DNA of 64,000 nt from Paenibacillus sp. Soil522 (GTDB lineage Bacteria; Bacillota; Bacilli; Paenibacillales; Paenibacillaceae): NCBI RefSeq assembly GCF_001428245.1, contig NZ_LMRV01000002.1, positions 124,001 through 188,000 on the forward strand, read 5' to 3'. Position numbers and translations under genes: made by a program. Below the pieces are notes generated by a model that worked only from the letters and a program-made list of their open reading frames with translations, searched no databases and was not told the origin of the DNA. Of the stretch, positions 42,995 through 51,552 are shown in pieces; positions within the stretch are counted from its first letter, which is position 1, and each line of letters begins with the position of its first letter.

Positions 42995-44188
42995 ATGAAG
43001 CAAAGCTGGAATGCGTATGCGAATGAACGGCTGGCTGTAGAGCCTCTGGCAGAAGGAAGCTTGAGCGGCAGGACGTTTGCGGTTAAGGATGTATTTGACA
43101 TTGCCGGCCACACGCCGGGAGCGGGCAACCCGGATTGGCTGCGGACGCATGGACCGTCAGCTCATCATGCTGCGGTCATAGATAGGCTGCTTAGAAATGG
43201 CGCGAGGCTGGAGGGAACGACCATTACCGATGAATTGATGTACAGCATTAATGGCGAGAACGCTCATTATGGGACGCCGATGAATCCCAAAGCGCCGGGC
43301 CGCATTCCCGGAGGCTCATCCAGCGGTTCAGCGGTTGCGGTATCGGCGGGCTTGACAGACTTTGCTATTGGTACCGATACAGGAGGCTCGATTCGCGTAC
43401 CGTCTGCGTATTGCGGCATTTACGGCATTCGGCCAACGCATGGGGCCGTTGATGCGAGCGGACTTATTCCGCTTGCGCCAAGCTTCGATACGGTGGGCTG
43501 GATGGCCAAAGGCGGACAGACGCTGCTTGATGTGGGACGTGTGCTGCTGGGTCCGCAAGAGAGCGGCGGAGCCGTTTTTCCGAGAATGATGTTCGCGCAG
43601 GATTTATGGACATTAACGGACGGACACTCATCTGCTGCTGCGTCGCGTTACTTTCAGGCGCTGCGCGAATTGGCAAAGAGTCATGAGGATGTTATTGTTG
43701 CTCCGAACGGTCTGCAGGAGTGGATGGACGCTTTTCGCATCATTCAAGGGCTGGAAATTTGGCGTGTGCATCAGGAATGGATTACGCGTGAGCAGCCTTC
43801 CTTCGGACCGGGCATTGCCGAGCGGTTTGCATGGGCCAGCACGCTTAAGTGGGAAGAAAGCGGCGCGGCGTACAGAGTGCGGGAAGAGGCGCGGAATACA
43901 ATGAATGAGCTGCTCGGGAATGATGCCGTGCTTGTTGTGCCAACCGTACCTGCGATAGCGCCGCTGCTTCATTTGACGGGTCCAGAAATCGAGCAGCGCC
44001 GTGTGCAGACGCTCAAAATGAGCTGCGTGGCCGGACTTGCCGGGCTGCCTCAGGTGACGGTGCCGATTACAGGAGAGCTGGGCTGTCCGATCGGGATATC
44101 TTTTATTGCCGGCCAGGGCCAAGATTTGAGGCTGCTGGAATGGGTGGCTAACAGCGTGGAAGCGCGAATGAAACTGCTGAGCGATTGA
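42995..44188 (+). CDS. Amidase-signature family hydrolase
   Basis: A 397-residue amidase with the Ser-cisSer-Lys triad: Lys31 (F-A-V-K-D-V), the G-G-S-S-S-G-S cluster at 106-112 supplying the cis-Ser, and nucleophile Ser132 in G-T-D-T-G-G-S-I-R-V-P. It is shorter than GatA (about 480) and resembles the plant/bacterial amidase type. AGGAGG precedes the start. It lies 36 bases after the GGT-like gene and 16 before the FAH-family gene, so the three form one operon for stepwise breakdown of an amide-containing compound. Confidence 0.93.
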   Translation: MKQSWNAYANERLAVEPLAEGSLSGRTFAVKDVFDIAGHTPGAGNPDWLRTHGPSAHHAAVIDRLLRNGARLEGTTITDELMYSINGENAHYGTPMNPKAPGRIPGGSSSGSAVAVSAGLTDFAIGTDTGGSIRVPSAYCGIYGIRPTHGAVDASGLIPLAPSFDTVGWMAKGGQTLLDVGRVLLGPQESGGAVFPRMMFAQDLWTLTDGHSSAAASRYFQALRELAKSHEDVIVAPNGLQEWMDAFRIIQGLEIWRVHQEWITREQPSFGPGIAERFAWASTLKWEESGAAYRVREEARNTMNELLGNDAVLVVPTVPAIAPLLHLTGPEIEQRRVQTLKMSCVAGLAGLPQVTVPITGELGCPIGISFIAGQGQDLRLLEWVANSVEARMKLLSD

Positions 44189-44203
44189 GAGGAGGGGAAA
44201 TCT

Positions 44204-45064
44204 GTGAAGCTATCGACTGTAAAAGTTAATGGGCAGGAGCTTGCCGCGCTTCCGTGCGTGAACGGGCTTGTTCTTATAGAAACAATTAATGAAGCGGAGG
44301 GGACGGGCTGGAGCAAGGAGCTGTTCGAGCTTATTCGTCTTGGCGAGCTGGAGGATGTAACCCATTGGTATGAAGAGGGCGGTAAGGGAAAGCTGGAGCA
44401 GCTGGCGGCTATCCCCCATGCTGAGGTGGAATACGCGCCTCTTTATCGTTATCCGCGCAAAATTTGGGGTATCGGCCTGAACTATATGAAGGATGCCGCC
44501 GAGCTTGCGGCAGCTGATCCGAATGACGAGCCTGTCAGCTTCATGAAGCCGGATACGACTATTATCGGACCAGGCGATGCGATTCGCATTCCGCAAGGTG
44601 CCGGGCAAATAACGGCGGAAGCTGAGCTAGGCATCATTATCGGCAAGACATGCAAAAACATAACAGAGGCCGAGGTATACGATGTCATTGCTGGCTATAC
44701 GACGACGATCGACGTAACGGCATCGGACATTCACGCCAGAAATCAACGATACTTAACGAGAGCCAAAAGCTTTGACACCTTCTTCAGCTTTGGGCCTCAG
44801 CTGATTACGAAGGATGAATTTCCCGATCCGCTTGGGCTTCAAGTGGAGACGGCGCTTAACGGCAAGGTCGCGCACCGGAATATAGTGTTCAACATGAAAT
44901 TCCGGCCTTGGTATGCCGTTGCCTTTCATTCGCAGGTGATGACCCTGCTGCCGGGCGATATTATTATGACAGGAACCCCGGGCGCTGTCGTGATCCGTGA
45001 TGGAGATATGGTGGAATGCCATATCGATGGCTTCGAGCCGCTGCTTAATCCTGTCCGGGATTGA
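44204..45064 (+). CDS. Fumarylacetoacetate hydrolase-family protein
   Basis: A 286-residue FAH-fold enzyme starting with GTG after GAGGAGGGGAAATCT. About 85 N-terminal residues precede the catalytic core, which begins K-I-W-G-I-G-L-N-Y and has metal-site acidic residues in A-E-A-E-L-G-I-I-I-G and D-V-T-A-S-D. The end L-P-G-D-I-I-M-T-G-T-P-G matches acylpyruvate hydrolases and 2-hydroxyhepta-2,4-diene-dioate isomerases. In this operon it probably completes degradation of an aromatic or keto acid released by the upstream hydrolases; the substrate is inference. Confidence 0.92.
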   Translation: MKLSTVKVNGQELAALPCVNGLVLIETINEAEGTGWSKELFELIRLGELEDVTHWYEEGGKGKLEQLAAIPHAEVEYAPLYRYPRKIWGIGLNYMKDAAELAAADPNDEPVSFMKPDTTIIGPGDAIRIPQGAGQITAEAELGIIIGKTCKNITEAEVYDVIAGYTTTIDVTASDIHARNQRYLTRAKSFDTFFSFGPQLITKDEFPDPLGLQVETALNGKVAHRNIVFNMKFRPWYAVAFHSQVMTLLPGDIIMTGTPGAVVIRDGDMVECHIDGFEPLLNPVRD

Positions 45065-45088
45065 GGCTTGCGGATAGCTGCGCGGCCA

Positions 45089-45132
45089 AGAGGCAGGCGA
45101 CTTCTCCTAAAAGAAATCGGCTGCCTTTTCAA
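45089..45132 (+). terminator. Terminator of the GGT-amidase-FAH operon
   Basis: AGGCAG-GCGACTT ... AAGAAATCG-GCTGCCTTTT forms an imperfect long stem followed by T-rich sequence, 25 bases after the FAH-family stop. Confidence 0.6.
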
Positions 45133-45222
45133 GTTGTGCGCTAACCTGTAATTGCGGCTTGCTTGCCAGGTTGAAACCTGCTATAAATAAGTAAGTAAAT
45201 AACGTTGTTTGGAGGAGAGACG

Positions 45223-45921
45223 ATGATCAACGTATTTCCCGCTGCTGAGCGGCATTCGGCAGATCTCGGCTGGCTGCGCAGCCAGCCAAGCTTTTCATTC
45301 GGTGCCTATTATGATCCGAATCGAACGGGCTTTAGTGTTATGCGTGTATGCAATGACGATTATTTGGCTCCTGGAAAAGGCTTTGGCGCCCATCCCCATA
45401 GCGACATGGAAATTGTATCCATCGTATTAAACGGTCTGATCAGGCATGAAGACAATTTGGGCAACTCCGTCGTATCCTCGTTTGGCGAGGTGCAGCGTAT
45501 GTCGGCGGGTACTGGCGTCATCCATACGGAATTTAACGCCTCGGAGGAAGAGGAGCTGCGCTTGCTGCAGCTGTGGTTCATGCCGAAGAAACGAGGCGTT
45601 GCGCCATCCTATGAAGCTAGCCGATTCGATCCTGCCAGGCTGCATAACGCGCTGCTCCCTGTCGTATCCGATCAAGCTCTGAAACAGACTGCTTCAATAG
45701 GTCAAAATTTGACGATCTATTTAAGCAAGCTGGAGCAGGGGAAGCAGCTCGATTACGCAGGGGAGCCCGGGCGCAAGCAATTTTTATATATCATCGAGGG
45801 CGAGCTTCGGGTGCATGGTGAAACGCTGGCGGCAGGCGATACAGCGCAGATTGAAGCTGCTGGCGAGCTCGCGCTTGCGGCCAAGGAACCGGCATTTTTT
45901 ATGCTCATCGATTTGCCGTAA
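45223..45921 (+). CDS. Pirin-family protein (YhhW/quercetinase-like)
   Basis: A 232-residue bicupin of the pirin group. Metal ligands are visible in the N-terminal cupin: G-A-H-P-H-S-D-M-E and later T-G-V-I-H-T-E. The C-terminal cupin ends the protein without further ligands. The ATG at 45223 follows TTGGAGGAGAGACG. Bacterial homologues can have quercetin dioxygenase activity. The gene is followed immediately by hairpin repeat array B, which starts on the last base of its stop codon. Confidence 0.93.
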   Translation: MINVFPAAERHSADLGWLRSQPSFSFGAYYDPNRTGFSVMRVCNDDYLAPGKGFGAHPHSDMEIVSIVLNGLIRHEDNLGNSVVSSFGEVQRMSAGTGVIHTEFNASEEEELRLLQLWFMPKKRGVAPSYEASRFDPARLHNALLPVVSDQALKQTASIGQNLTIYLSKLEQGKQLDYAGEPGRKQFLYIIEGELRVHGETLAAGDTAQIEAAGELALAAKEPAFFMLIDLP

Positions 45922-45996
45922 GCTTTCGAAGTAAGTTTGCATCCGCAAACTTTAAGCATACGCTTTCGAAGTAAGTTTGCATCCGCAAACTTTTAA
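45921..45996 (+). repeat. Tandem hairpin repeat array B (two 40-bp units)
   Basis: Two nearly identical units, 45921-45960 and 45961-45996. Each contains GCTTTCGAAGTAA then GTTTGC-ATCC-GCAAAC, a 6-bp hairpin. The reverse complement aligns with the 38-bp units of array A (13622-13768). The second hairpin ends at 45990, four bases before the AAGGAGGGG that starts translation of the gene at 46010. The first unit begins at the pirin stop codon. Confidence 0.88.
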
Positions 45997-46009
45997 GGAG
46001 GGGTTCAAA

Positions 46010-46336
46010 ATGAAACAAACGTTTCTGGTTAAGCACGCGGTGGGCGGGCGGATGTTTATCGATTCGAGTAAGCAGGACGTTCCGTATACGATCGTTCCGC
46101 AAGGAGATGGCTGGAGGTTTACGGTCAGTGTGGCATGGAGCGAGAAGATCGAAGAGCTGCTTGCTTGCAAGGATGACCTAAATGTGTTTGTTTTCCAGGA
46201 ATTTGACGATCAGCCCACGCTTAAAACCTGGTATTACGTCAAGGACGGACCGGTGGAATATGACGCAAAGCAGAACAGCTTGACGATAGTTGCGGATTCG
46301 CGTATTGAATACTACCCTCATCAATATTCCGTTTAA
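46010..46336 (+). CDS. Small hypothetical protein
   Basis: A 108-residue soluble, acidic protein that I do not recognise. It is predicted mostly beta-strand (T-F-L-V-K-H-A-V-G-G-R-M-F-I and T-W-Y-Y-V-K-D-G-P), with a W-S-E-K-I-E-E-L-L helix. No cysteine pattern beyond one Cys; no membrane segment. The ATG at 46010 has AAGGAGGGG seven bases upstream, so the longer frame from 45977 (inside the repeat) is rejected. It follows pirin and the hairpin repeat and ends before a strong terminator. Confidence 0.8.
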   Translation: MKQTFLVKHAVGGRMFIDSSKQDVPYTIVPQGDGWRFTVSVAWSEKIEELLACKDDLNVFVFQEFDDQPTLKTWYYVKDGPVEYDAKQNSLTIVADSRIEYYPHQYSV

Positions 46337-46377
46337 ATAGGTAAAGTAAATCAGAGTTAGACTAATGGAGTCTAGAA

Positions 46378-46419
46378 ACAGACCCCTTGGCAGCGAGGCT
46401 GCTAGGGGACTGTTTTGCA
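46378..46419 (+). terminator. Strong terminator after the 46.0-kb gene
   Basis: CAG-ACCCCT-T-GGCAGC, short loop, GCTGC-TA-GGGG-ACTG followed by TTTT. Confidence 0.8.
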
Positions 46420-46470
46420 ATACGAGCACTAACCGCCAATATACGTCTCAGCCGTTTACCTGAGTTCGAT

Positions 46471-46602
46471 TTATTTATTCGTGCTGTGCTGTTTATTGGC
46501 GAGCATCTTGCCCGGGCTGTCATTGCCTCTGCGTCTCTTATTGATCTCGGCATTGTGCTGTGTAGCTTTCACCTTTGCAACAAATTCACTTGTACTTTCC
46601 AA
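46471..46602 (-). CDS. Possible small basic protein (43 aa)
   Basis: On the minus strand, GAGGAGG is followed after a normal spacer by a TTG start at 46602 and 43 codons: acidic start E-S-T-S-E-F-V-A-K then a polar, basic, glycine-containing stretch (I-N-K-R-R-R-G-N-D-S-P-G-K) and a final K-Q-H-S-T-N-K. Composition recalls small spore or nucleic-acid binding proteins but I cannot match it to a named family. The strong RBS is the main support. The rest of 46337-46935 contains only a terminator and A/T-rich upstream sequence of the next gene. Confidence 0.4.
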   Translation of the reverse strand: MESTSEFVAKVKATQHNAEINKRRRGNDSPGKMLANKQHSTNK

Positions 46603-46935
46603 ATTAACCATCCTCCTCTGTTTTAGGCATTGCTTCACGACTCCATTAATTAGAATATCCAACAATCAAAAAATCAGGCGCTCAGGCCATATTTTTGTGA
46701 AATAGCGATTGAATATAACACTTGTCCTCCCTTATGATACCTTTATATGCCTCATGAACAGCATAGGCGTCGTACAACAAGCTGGGGTATGAATAAACCG
46801 GAAGGGATTGATTCATTTGTTGTAAACCATTGTGCTATTCATTCATATGGTGTTTCAGCCGTTTTGACAAGCCATACATAGATGCAGCACTACAATTGAA
46901 CGATAAACGACCAAACGAGTGGAGCGAAGGGCGTT

Positions 46936-47598
46936 ATGTTTAGAGTAATTGCGCGGGGACATATTAGAGAAGGTTTTGAAACGGAAGCGATAGAAGCAGT
47001 AAAACGTGAGACAGCCGTACATCGGCTTATCGAGCAAGGCGAAATTATGACGGCAGGCTGCTTTAAGTGGGAACGAAACGTCTTCATTTACTGCGAATGC
47101 GTAAACCGATTGATCGATCCGGAGGAGCTGCTGCCGGACACGGCACCCTATCTGGAACAATGGCCAGGTCAGCCGGACAAACGGAAGTGGATTCCAATGA
47201 TCGACGTCTTTCATTTTAACGAGCCGGCGAGCATTGACCATTGGCTTCGCAAAGAGGCCGTAGAACGGCGTGTAGGCAGAGTGGCGCACTTAAAGCCGGA
47301 GATGGCTGCGAGCTACATTTATTATCATTACCAGCTGCAGGAAGAGCGGGCCTTCCACGGACCGAAATACGAAATCATTGCGCTGCATGAAAACCTGCTG
47401 TTTGGATACCAGGAATTCCCTGCTGTCATTGAGGAACCGGTACTTCCTGGAAAATTAAGCACGACAGGCACACCCGCCAATTGGAGCGATTCCCGAATGG
47501 ACCTGCATTTTCAACCTTGGGAGGACGGATATTTGTTTTTTAAGCCCGTGGAGCAGCTGTTTGCCTACTACTGTGATTTTCCGAAAAAAAGGCTCTAA
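46936..47598 (+). CDS. Unrecognised protein, possible ferredoxin-like (dimeric alpha-beta) fold
   Basis: A 220-residue soluble protein that I do not recognise. The first 110 residues (M-F-R-V-I-A-R-G-H-I start, an acid-rich helix, I-Y-C-E-C-V, then I-P-M-I-D-V-F-H-F) and the second half (Y-I-Y-Y-H-Y-Q-L-Q, E-I-I-A-L-H-E-N-L-L-F-G-Y) look like two related alpha/beta halves with several His and Trp residues, suggestive of a monooxygenase-like or mutarotase-like sandwich. RBS GGAGCGAAGGGCGTT is moderate. Gene stands alone. No function assigned. Confidence 0.75.
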   Translation: MFRVIARGHIREGFETEAIEAVKRETAVHRLIEQGEIMTAGCFKWERNVFIYCECVNRLIDPEELLPDTAPYLEQWPGQPDKRKWIPMIDVFHFNEPASIDHWLRKEAVERRVGRVAHLKPEMAASYIYYHYQLQEERAFHGPKYEIIALHENLLFGYQEFPAVIEEPVLPGKLSTTGTPANWSDSRMDLHFQPWEDGYLFFKPVEQLFAYYCDFPKKRL

Positions 47599-47613
47599 AG
47601 CATAGGCTGATAT

Positions 47614-47738
47614 TTGCCTTTATTGGATGAAATATGGTACAATAATATTAATTGCAAGTTTGAAGCAAATATTCAAAATACTCTGCTGTTTATAAATGAT
47701 AACTGCCCCTTACTTTTTAAGTTCGAGGCAGTTTTTCC
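47614..47738 (+). promoter_or_regulatory. Promoter and hairpin leader of the ydjO-like gene
   Basis: A plausible promoter (TTGCCT 47614-47619, 18 bp, TACAAT 47638-47643) is followed by an A/T-rich leader and a 7-bp stem AACTGCC (47701-47707) / GGCAGTT (47727-47733) with a T run, located before the gene. Transcripts must pass this terminator-like hairpin, so attenuation or cold-dependent leader folding is possible. Confidence 0.5.
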
Positions 47739-47763
47739 TTTTTTAGCGCGAAGGGGGCTGACC

Positions 47764-47994
47764 ATGTACAATCGTAAAAAACCGCTTGAAGAAATTCCGG
47801 AAGAAAACACGAAAGTATGGACATGCGAGTCGGAAGGGTGCAACAGTTGGATGCGCGATAACTTTGCGTTTGATCACGTGCCTACTTGTTTGATATGCCA
47901 TCAACCAATGGTCAGCGGCTTGAAGATGCTGCCAGCGCTCAATAACTCCAATAACGACATGAAGGCGATCAAGAAGGGCACACCGATTGGGTAG
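47764..47994 (+). CDS. YdjO-type cold-inducible zinc-ribbon protein
   Basis: A 76-residue protein matching the YdjO family of cold-shock-induced Bacillales proteins. Key features are W-T-C-E-S-E-G-C-N-S-W-M-R-D-N-F and later P-T-C-L-I-C-H, giving C-x4-C and C-x2-C pairs for zinc. The ATG at 47764 follows AAGGGGGCTGACC; the longer frame runs into the leader and is rejected. Molecular role is unknown in the family. Confidence 0.88.
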   Translation: MYNRKKPLEEIPEENTKVWTCESEGCNSWMRDNFAFDHVPTCLICHQPMVSGLKMLPALNNSNNDMKAIKKGTPIG

Positions 47995-48011
47995 GTGGTC
48001 TTCATTGCAGA

Positions 48012-48072
48012 AAGAAGCCGGGCTTCGTACGAAAGGCTAATGCCTTCCGTACAGAGCTTGGCTTTTTTTCTG
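48012..48072. terminator. Long terminator between ydjO-like and yesN-like genes
   Basis: AAGCC-GGGCTTC-GTACG-AAAGGC ... GCCTTCC-GTAC ... GGCTTTTTTT forms a long stem with T run; it serves the convergent genes on both sides. Confidence 0.8.
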
Positions 48073-48109
48073 TTTCTGTGCGGCCAGGCGGTTCGCTCGC
48101 CGCATGTCA

Positions 48110-49720
48110 CTAATTCTGTTTGCGGTACTGATTAGGTGATTGCTCCACCATTTTCTTAAACACCTTGCTGAAATATTTCTCGTCGGCGTAACCGACCATT
48201 TGGGCAATTTGAGAGATCTTTAAATTCGGGTTTAGCAGCAGCAGCTTCGCTTTTTCAATACGGATTCGTACAAGATAATCGGACAGGTTCTCGCCGGTAA
48301 CCTGTTTGAATTTGCGTGAAATATATTCCCTGCTTAAAAAAAACTGATTGGCGATATCCTGCAGCGTAATTTCCTGCTGATAGCGGTTTTCAATATATTG
48401 GATAACATCGTAGATGACATTTTTCTCGCGGTGCTGTTGTTTGGTAATCAAATTGGAGAGTGCAAGCAGGCTTTCCTCCAGCTCCTTCTGCCAAAGCTCG
48501 ATGGAGAACCGCCCTTGGTCATCCATAAGAACGGTAAAAAAACGGTCTTTCTCGCTTGTCAGCTCCAGTTCAGAATTGTCCGAGGAGAGCGACCGCAACC
48601 ATTTGGAACGGAGCACCGTATATTCATGCCACCACAAATCCAATTGCTCAATATTAATGACCGGAATTTGCTTGACGGCACGGATCCATTCTTCGACGGC
48701 TGCATGTATCTCATCTGCGTTGCTGCTCCATACGGCAAGCCGGAATTTTTCGCTGTAGTCGGTCAAATGCAGGTTGATTGGCAAGGGTGAATCTTTAGCT
48801 TCATACCCATGCAGCCATGTCGTTTTCTTCAGCATATTACGCTGCTTTAAAGCGGTTTGGGCTTCCCGGTACGACTGCTGAATCCCTTTTGGGAAAAGCT
48901 GCACGGTACCGACGCCAAAATCGAACCGTCCGTGCAGCGCGGCATAAATGCCCTCGTTGATTTGGGTAAGCAGCGCATTCAATTTATCAAAGCCTTGCCA
49001 GCATAGGAGAATGATTTCGTGATCGCTGTTCCAATACCGGAAGGCAAAACCGATATTTTTTTTACGCAAAAACTCGTTGCAAATATTCGTAAGCGAGAAA
49101 AATAACAAAACCCGGTGATTAGCAAATTTGTTCATGACAACGCGTTCCATCATATCGATGCTTAATATGACGATTTGACACTGCTTCATTTCTTCGGTGA
49201 TCCCGAATTCGCTGCGCAAATCGTCTTGGATGGAGCTGTAGTAGTTCGGTTCCGACACCATATTGGATAATACTTTATCCCAATAAACCGGCTTAGATTG
49301 ATTGATTTGAATATTTTGTTTGCATCGTTCATGCCTGGAAAGTTCCTCTTTCTCCCAGCAGTCCTTTGCGTTGGCCAATGCTTCGTTTAGTTGGTCCGGA
49401 TCAATCGGTTTTAACAAATAATCCATGCCGCCGAATTTAATCGTATTCCGTACAAGCTCGAAATCGTCGTGGCCGCTGATCACGATTTTTTTGCTGCATG
49501 GCGAATAGTTTTGCAGCCACTCGAGCAAATCAACCCCGTTTTTGATCGGCATCATCATATCCGTCATTATAATTTCCGGCTTGTATTGCTCGACTATGGC
49601 GATCGCGGCTTGGCCGTTTTCCGCTTCCAAGACCGTATTTATGCCGAGGGAGTCCCAATCAACAAGCAGCTTGATTGCATCACGCACATGCTGCTCATCA
49701 TCCACAATCAATACGTTCAT
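48110..49720 (-). CDS. YesN-type AraC-family response regulator (system B)
   Basis: A 536-residue regulator with receiver domain (D7/D8, phosphoacceptor Asp54 in I-I-M-T-D-M-M-M-P, V-I-S-G-H-D, L-L-K-P), a long central region, and two C-terminal AraC HTH units (L-Q-D-I-A-N-Q-F-F-L-S-R-E-Y-I and I-A-Q-M-V-G-Y-A-D-E-K-Y-F). It overlaps the kinase gene by four bases (49717-49720). It is a paralogue of the regulator at 25595 and should activate the divergent ABC transporter genes starting at 51721. Confidence 0.93.
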   Translation of the reverse strand: MNVLIVDDEQHVRDAIKLLVDWDSLGINTVLEAENGQAAIAIVEQYKPEIIMTDMMMPIKNGVDLLEWLQNYSPCSKKIVISGHDDFELVRNTIKFGGMDYLLKPIDPDQLNEALANAKDCWEKEELSRHERCKQNIQINQSKPVYWDKVLSNMVSEPNYYSSIQDDLRSEFGITEEMKQCQIVILSIDMMERVVMNKFANHRVLLFFSLTNICNEFLRKKNIGFAFRYWNSDHEIILLCWQGFDKLNALLTQINEGIYAALHGRFDFGVGTVQLFPKGIQQSYREAQTALKQRNMLKKTTWLHGYEAKDSPLPINLHLTDYSEKFRLAVWSSNADEIHAAVEEWIRAVKQIPVINIEQLDLWWHEYTVLRSKWLRSLSSDNSELELTSEKDRFFTVLMDDQGRFSIELWQKELEESLLALSNLITKQQHREKNVIYDVIQYIENRYQQEITLQDIANQFFLSREYISRKFKQVTGENLSDYLVRIRIEKAKLLLLNPNLKISQIAQMVGYADEKYFSKVFKKMVEQSPNQYRKQN

Positions 49721-51552
49721 GAGGTTGTCTCTCCTTTGTCATTGGTATCATTCGGTATCCATAAGGTTACTTTGAAGCCGGCCGGCTGCAGATTATCGAC
49801 TTCCATTTTTGCCGATTCGTTGAAATACAGGCGCAGTCTCATGAGAACGTTGCTGAGTCCAATGCTTTTTTGCCCCTGCAGCAGCATATTCAACGGCTTG
49901 TTTAATTGATGACGCAGCTGCTCGAGCTGATCAACCGGCATCCCGCTGCCGTTATCCTCTACGGAAATGACTAAAAATCCGCTGTTATAGATGGAAGACA
50001 GAATCCGGATTTGTCCATGGCTGCTTCGTTTCTCATAGCTGTGTTTGAAATAATTTTCGGCGAGCGGCTGCAGCAGCATTTTAGGCACTACAATCGAATT
50101 TGTCGACTCTTCAATGTCAAATGAAAACTCCAGCTTATCCCCAAAGCGCTGCTGCTGCAAGTCCAAATAGTCTTTCACATGTTGAATTTCAAGAGATAAC
50201 GGTACGACCGTATCGTTCGTATTCATGTTATACCGCATAATCCGTCCCAGAGACGCCACCAGCGAGTAAATTTTTGGAGCCTTTAGCTGCAAGGCAAGCG
50301 TCCCGATCGATTGCAGCGTATTGTTCATAAAATGCGGATTAATTTGGGCCTGCATCGCTTTCAGCTGATTCGTTTTGTTGGCAATTTCAAGCCGGTATTC
50401 CCGGTTTATTAAATCGTTGACCGTATGAATCATAGCATCGAACCGCCGGGTCAGGATGCCGATTTCATCATTTCCTTTAACTTCAATATCCATGTTCAAA
50501 TTGCCGGATTGCACTTTGTTCATATAGCTTATCAGTTTTTTAATCGGTTCTGTAAAATGCACGGATATAAACAAGGTTGCGATCACAACAATGACTAGAA
50601 ATACGGCTACGATCATGCTGTTGAGGCGGGTAATTTGACTGGAGCTTTTATACAGATGAGAATACGGCTGCAGCTTGACGATCGTCCAGTCCAAATAATT
50701 GGTTTTCATTTTATCGTACATGATAATGCCGGCAAAGCTGTCGTCTTTCCATTCAAAATGCCCTGCTTCTTCGTGCTTTTGGAAGATCGTATTGAGCCAT
50801 TCCTCGCTAAGCTTCTTTCCCGATAAATCCGGCTGCGCGGGATAAACCATATTTCCGTGTGCATCGAAAATGTACAAGTTTTCCTCGCTTTCGACATAAA
50901 GCTGCTTGCTAATATCAAACAGCGCTTTAGTGGACACATCGATAGACAAATACCCGATAACCTTATCGCTTGGCGTATTAATAACGGGGCGATGAAAGGT
51001 AAACACCATCTCTTTGGGATCGGAATTATTCCTTTGCATCTTGTAGCTATGGCTTTGGTGTGTTGCTTCCAAAAACGGTTGGGCATTTCCGGCAGGGGCA
51101 CTCTGAGGAATCGTGTATGCCGCCCGTTCCGGACCGCGGAAAAACCTGCGGGTCAATAAATAGGATTGGTCCCGGTTTGAAAGCTGCAGATGGATTTGAT
51201 GAATATCTTTAAACGATTGATACATATTTAAAAGGTGGGAATTGATGATCGTGCGGTCCGCAAAATCAACTTCTCCTGCTGGCGTGTTTCTCTTACGCTC
51301 GATAATACGAAACAAGGAGCCCGGTGTATTTAATGCGTTATAAACCCCAAGCGAGGTTTGATTAATAATGTCCATGTAGTTCATAATATTGCTTTTTCCC
51401 AAGGAGAGAAGGTTCATATTTTCCCGTATGGACTCATCCGTTACTGAATTTTTAATGTAGATGTTAGTAATAATAATGGATGTTGTAATCGGGATGATGG
51501 TAACCGTAAGCAGCAGCACCATTAATTTGTTGCGGATACTCATTTTAAACAT
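49717..51552 (-). CDS. YesM-type sensor histidine kinase (system B)
   Basis: A 611-residue membrane kinase. Helix 1 is about residues 10-32, followed by a roughly 270-residue extracytoplasmic sensor, helix 2 near 305-325, HAMP, then the His_kinase domain with H in Q-A-Q-I-N-P-H-F-M-N-N (Met-Asn where most relatives have Leu-Tyr) and an ATPase domain with A-E-N-Y-F-K-H-S and D-N-G-S-G-M. The ATG at 51552 follows AAGGGGATTGCC; the upstream extension to 51600 lies in the divergent promoter region. Paired with the regulator at 48110. Confidence 0.93.
   Translation of the reverse strand: MFKMSIRNKLMVLLLTVTIIPITTSIIITNIYIKNSVTDESIRENMNLLSLGKSNIMNYMDIINQTSLGVYNALNTPGSLFRIIERKRNTPAGEVDFADRTIINSHLLNMYQSFKDIHQIHLQLSNRDQSYLLTRRFFRGPERAAYTIPQSAPAGNAQPFLEATHQSHSYKMQRNNSDPKEMVFTFHRPVINTPSDKVIGYLSIDVSTKALFDISKQLYVESEENLYIFDAHGNMVYPAQPDLSGKKLSEEWLNTIFQKHEEAGHFEWKDDSFAGIIMYDKMKTNYLDWTIVKLQPYSHLYKSSSQITRLNSMIVAVFLVIVVIATLFISVHFTEPIKKLISYMNKVQSGNLNMDIEVKGNDEIGILTRRFDAMIHTVNDLINREYRLEIANKTNQLKAMQAQINPHFMNNTLQSIGTLALQLKAPKIYSLVASLGRIMRYNMNTNDTVVPLSLEIQHVKDYLDLQQQRFGDKLEFSFDIEESTNSIVVPKMLLQPLAENYFKHSYEKRSSHGQIRILSSIYNSGFLVISVEDNGSGMPVDQLEQLRHQLNKPLNMLLQGQKSIGLSNVLMRLRLYFNESAKMEVDNLQPAGFKVTLWIPNDTNDKGETTS

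Noticed and set aside
46481..46705. 74-codon hydrophobic plus-strand ORF
   Set aside because: No RBS; it is antisense to the better supported small basic ORF and its hydrophobicity is explained by the reverse complement of Lys/Arg-rich codons.
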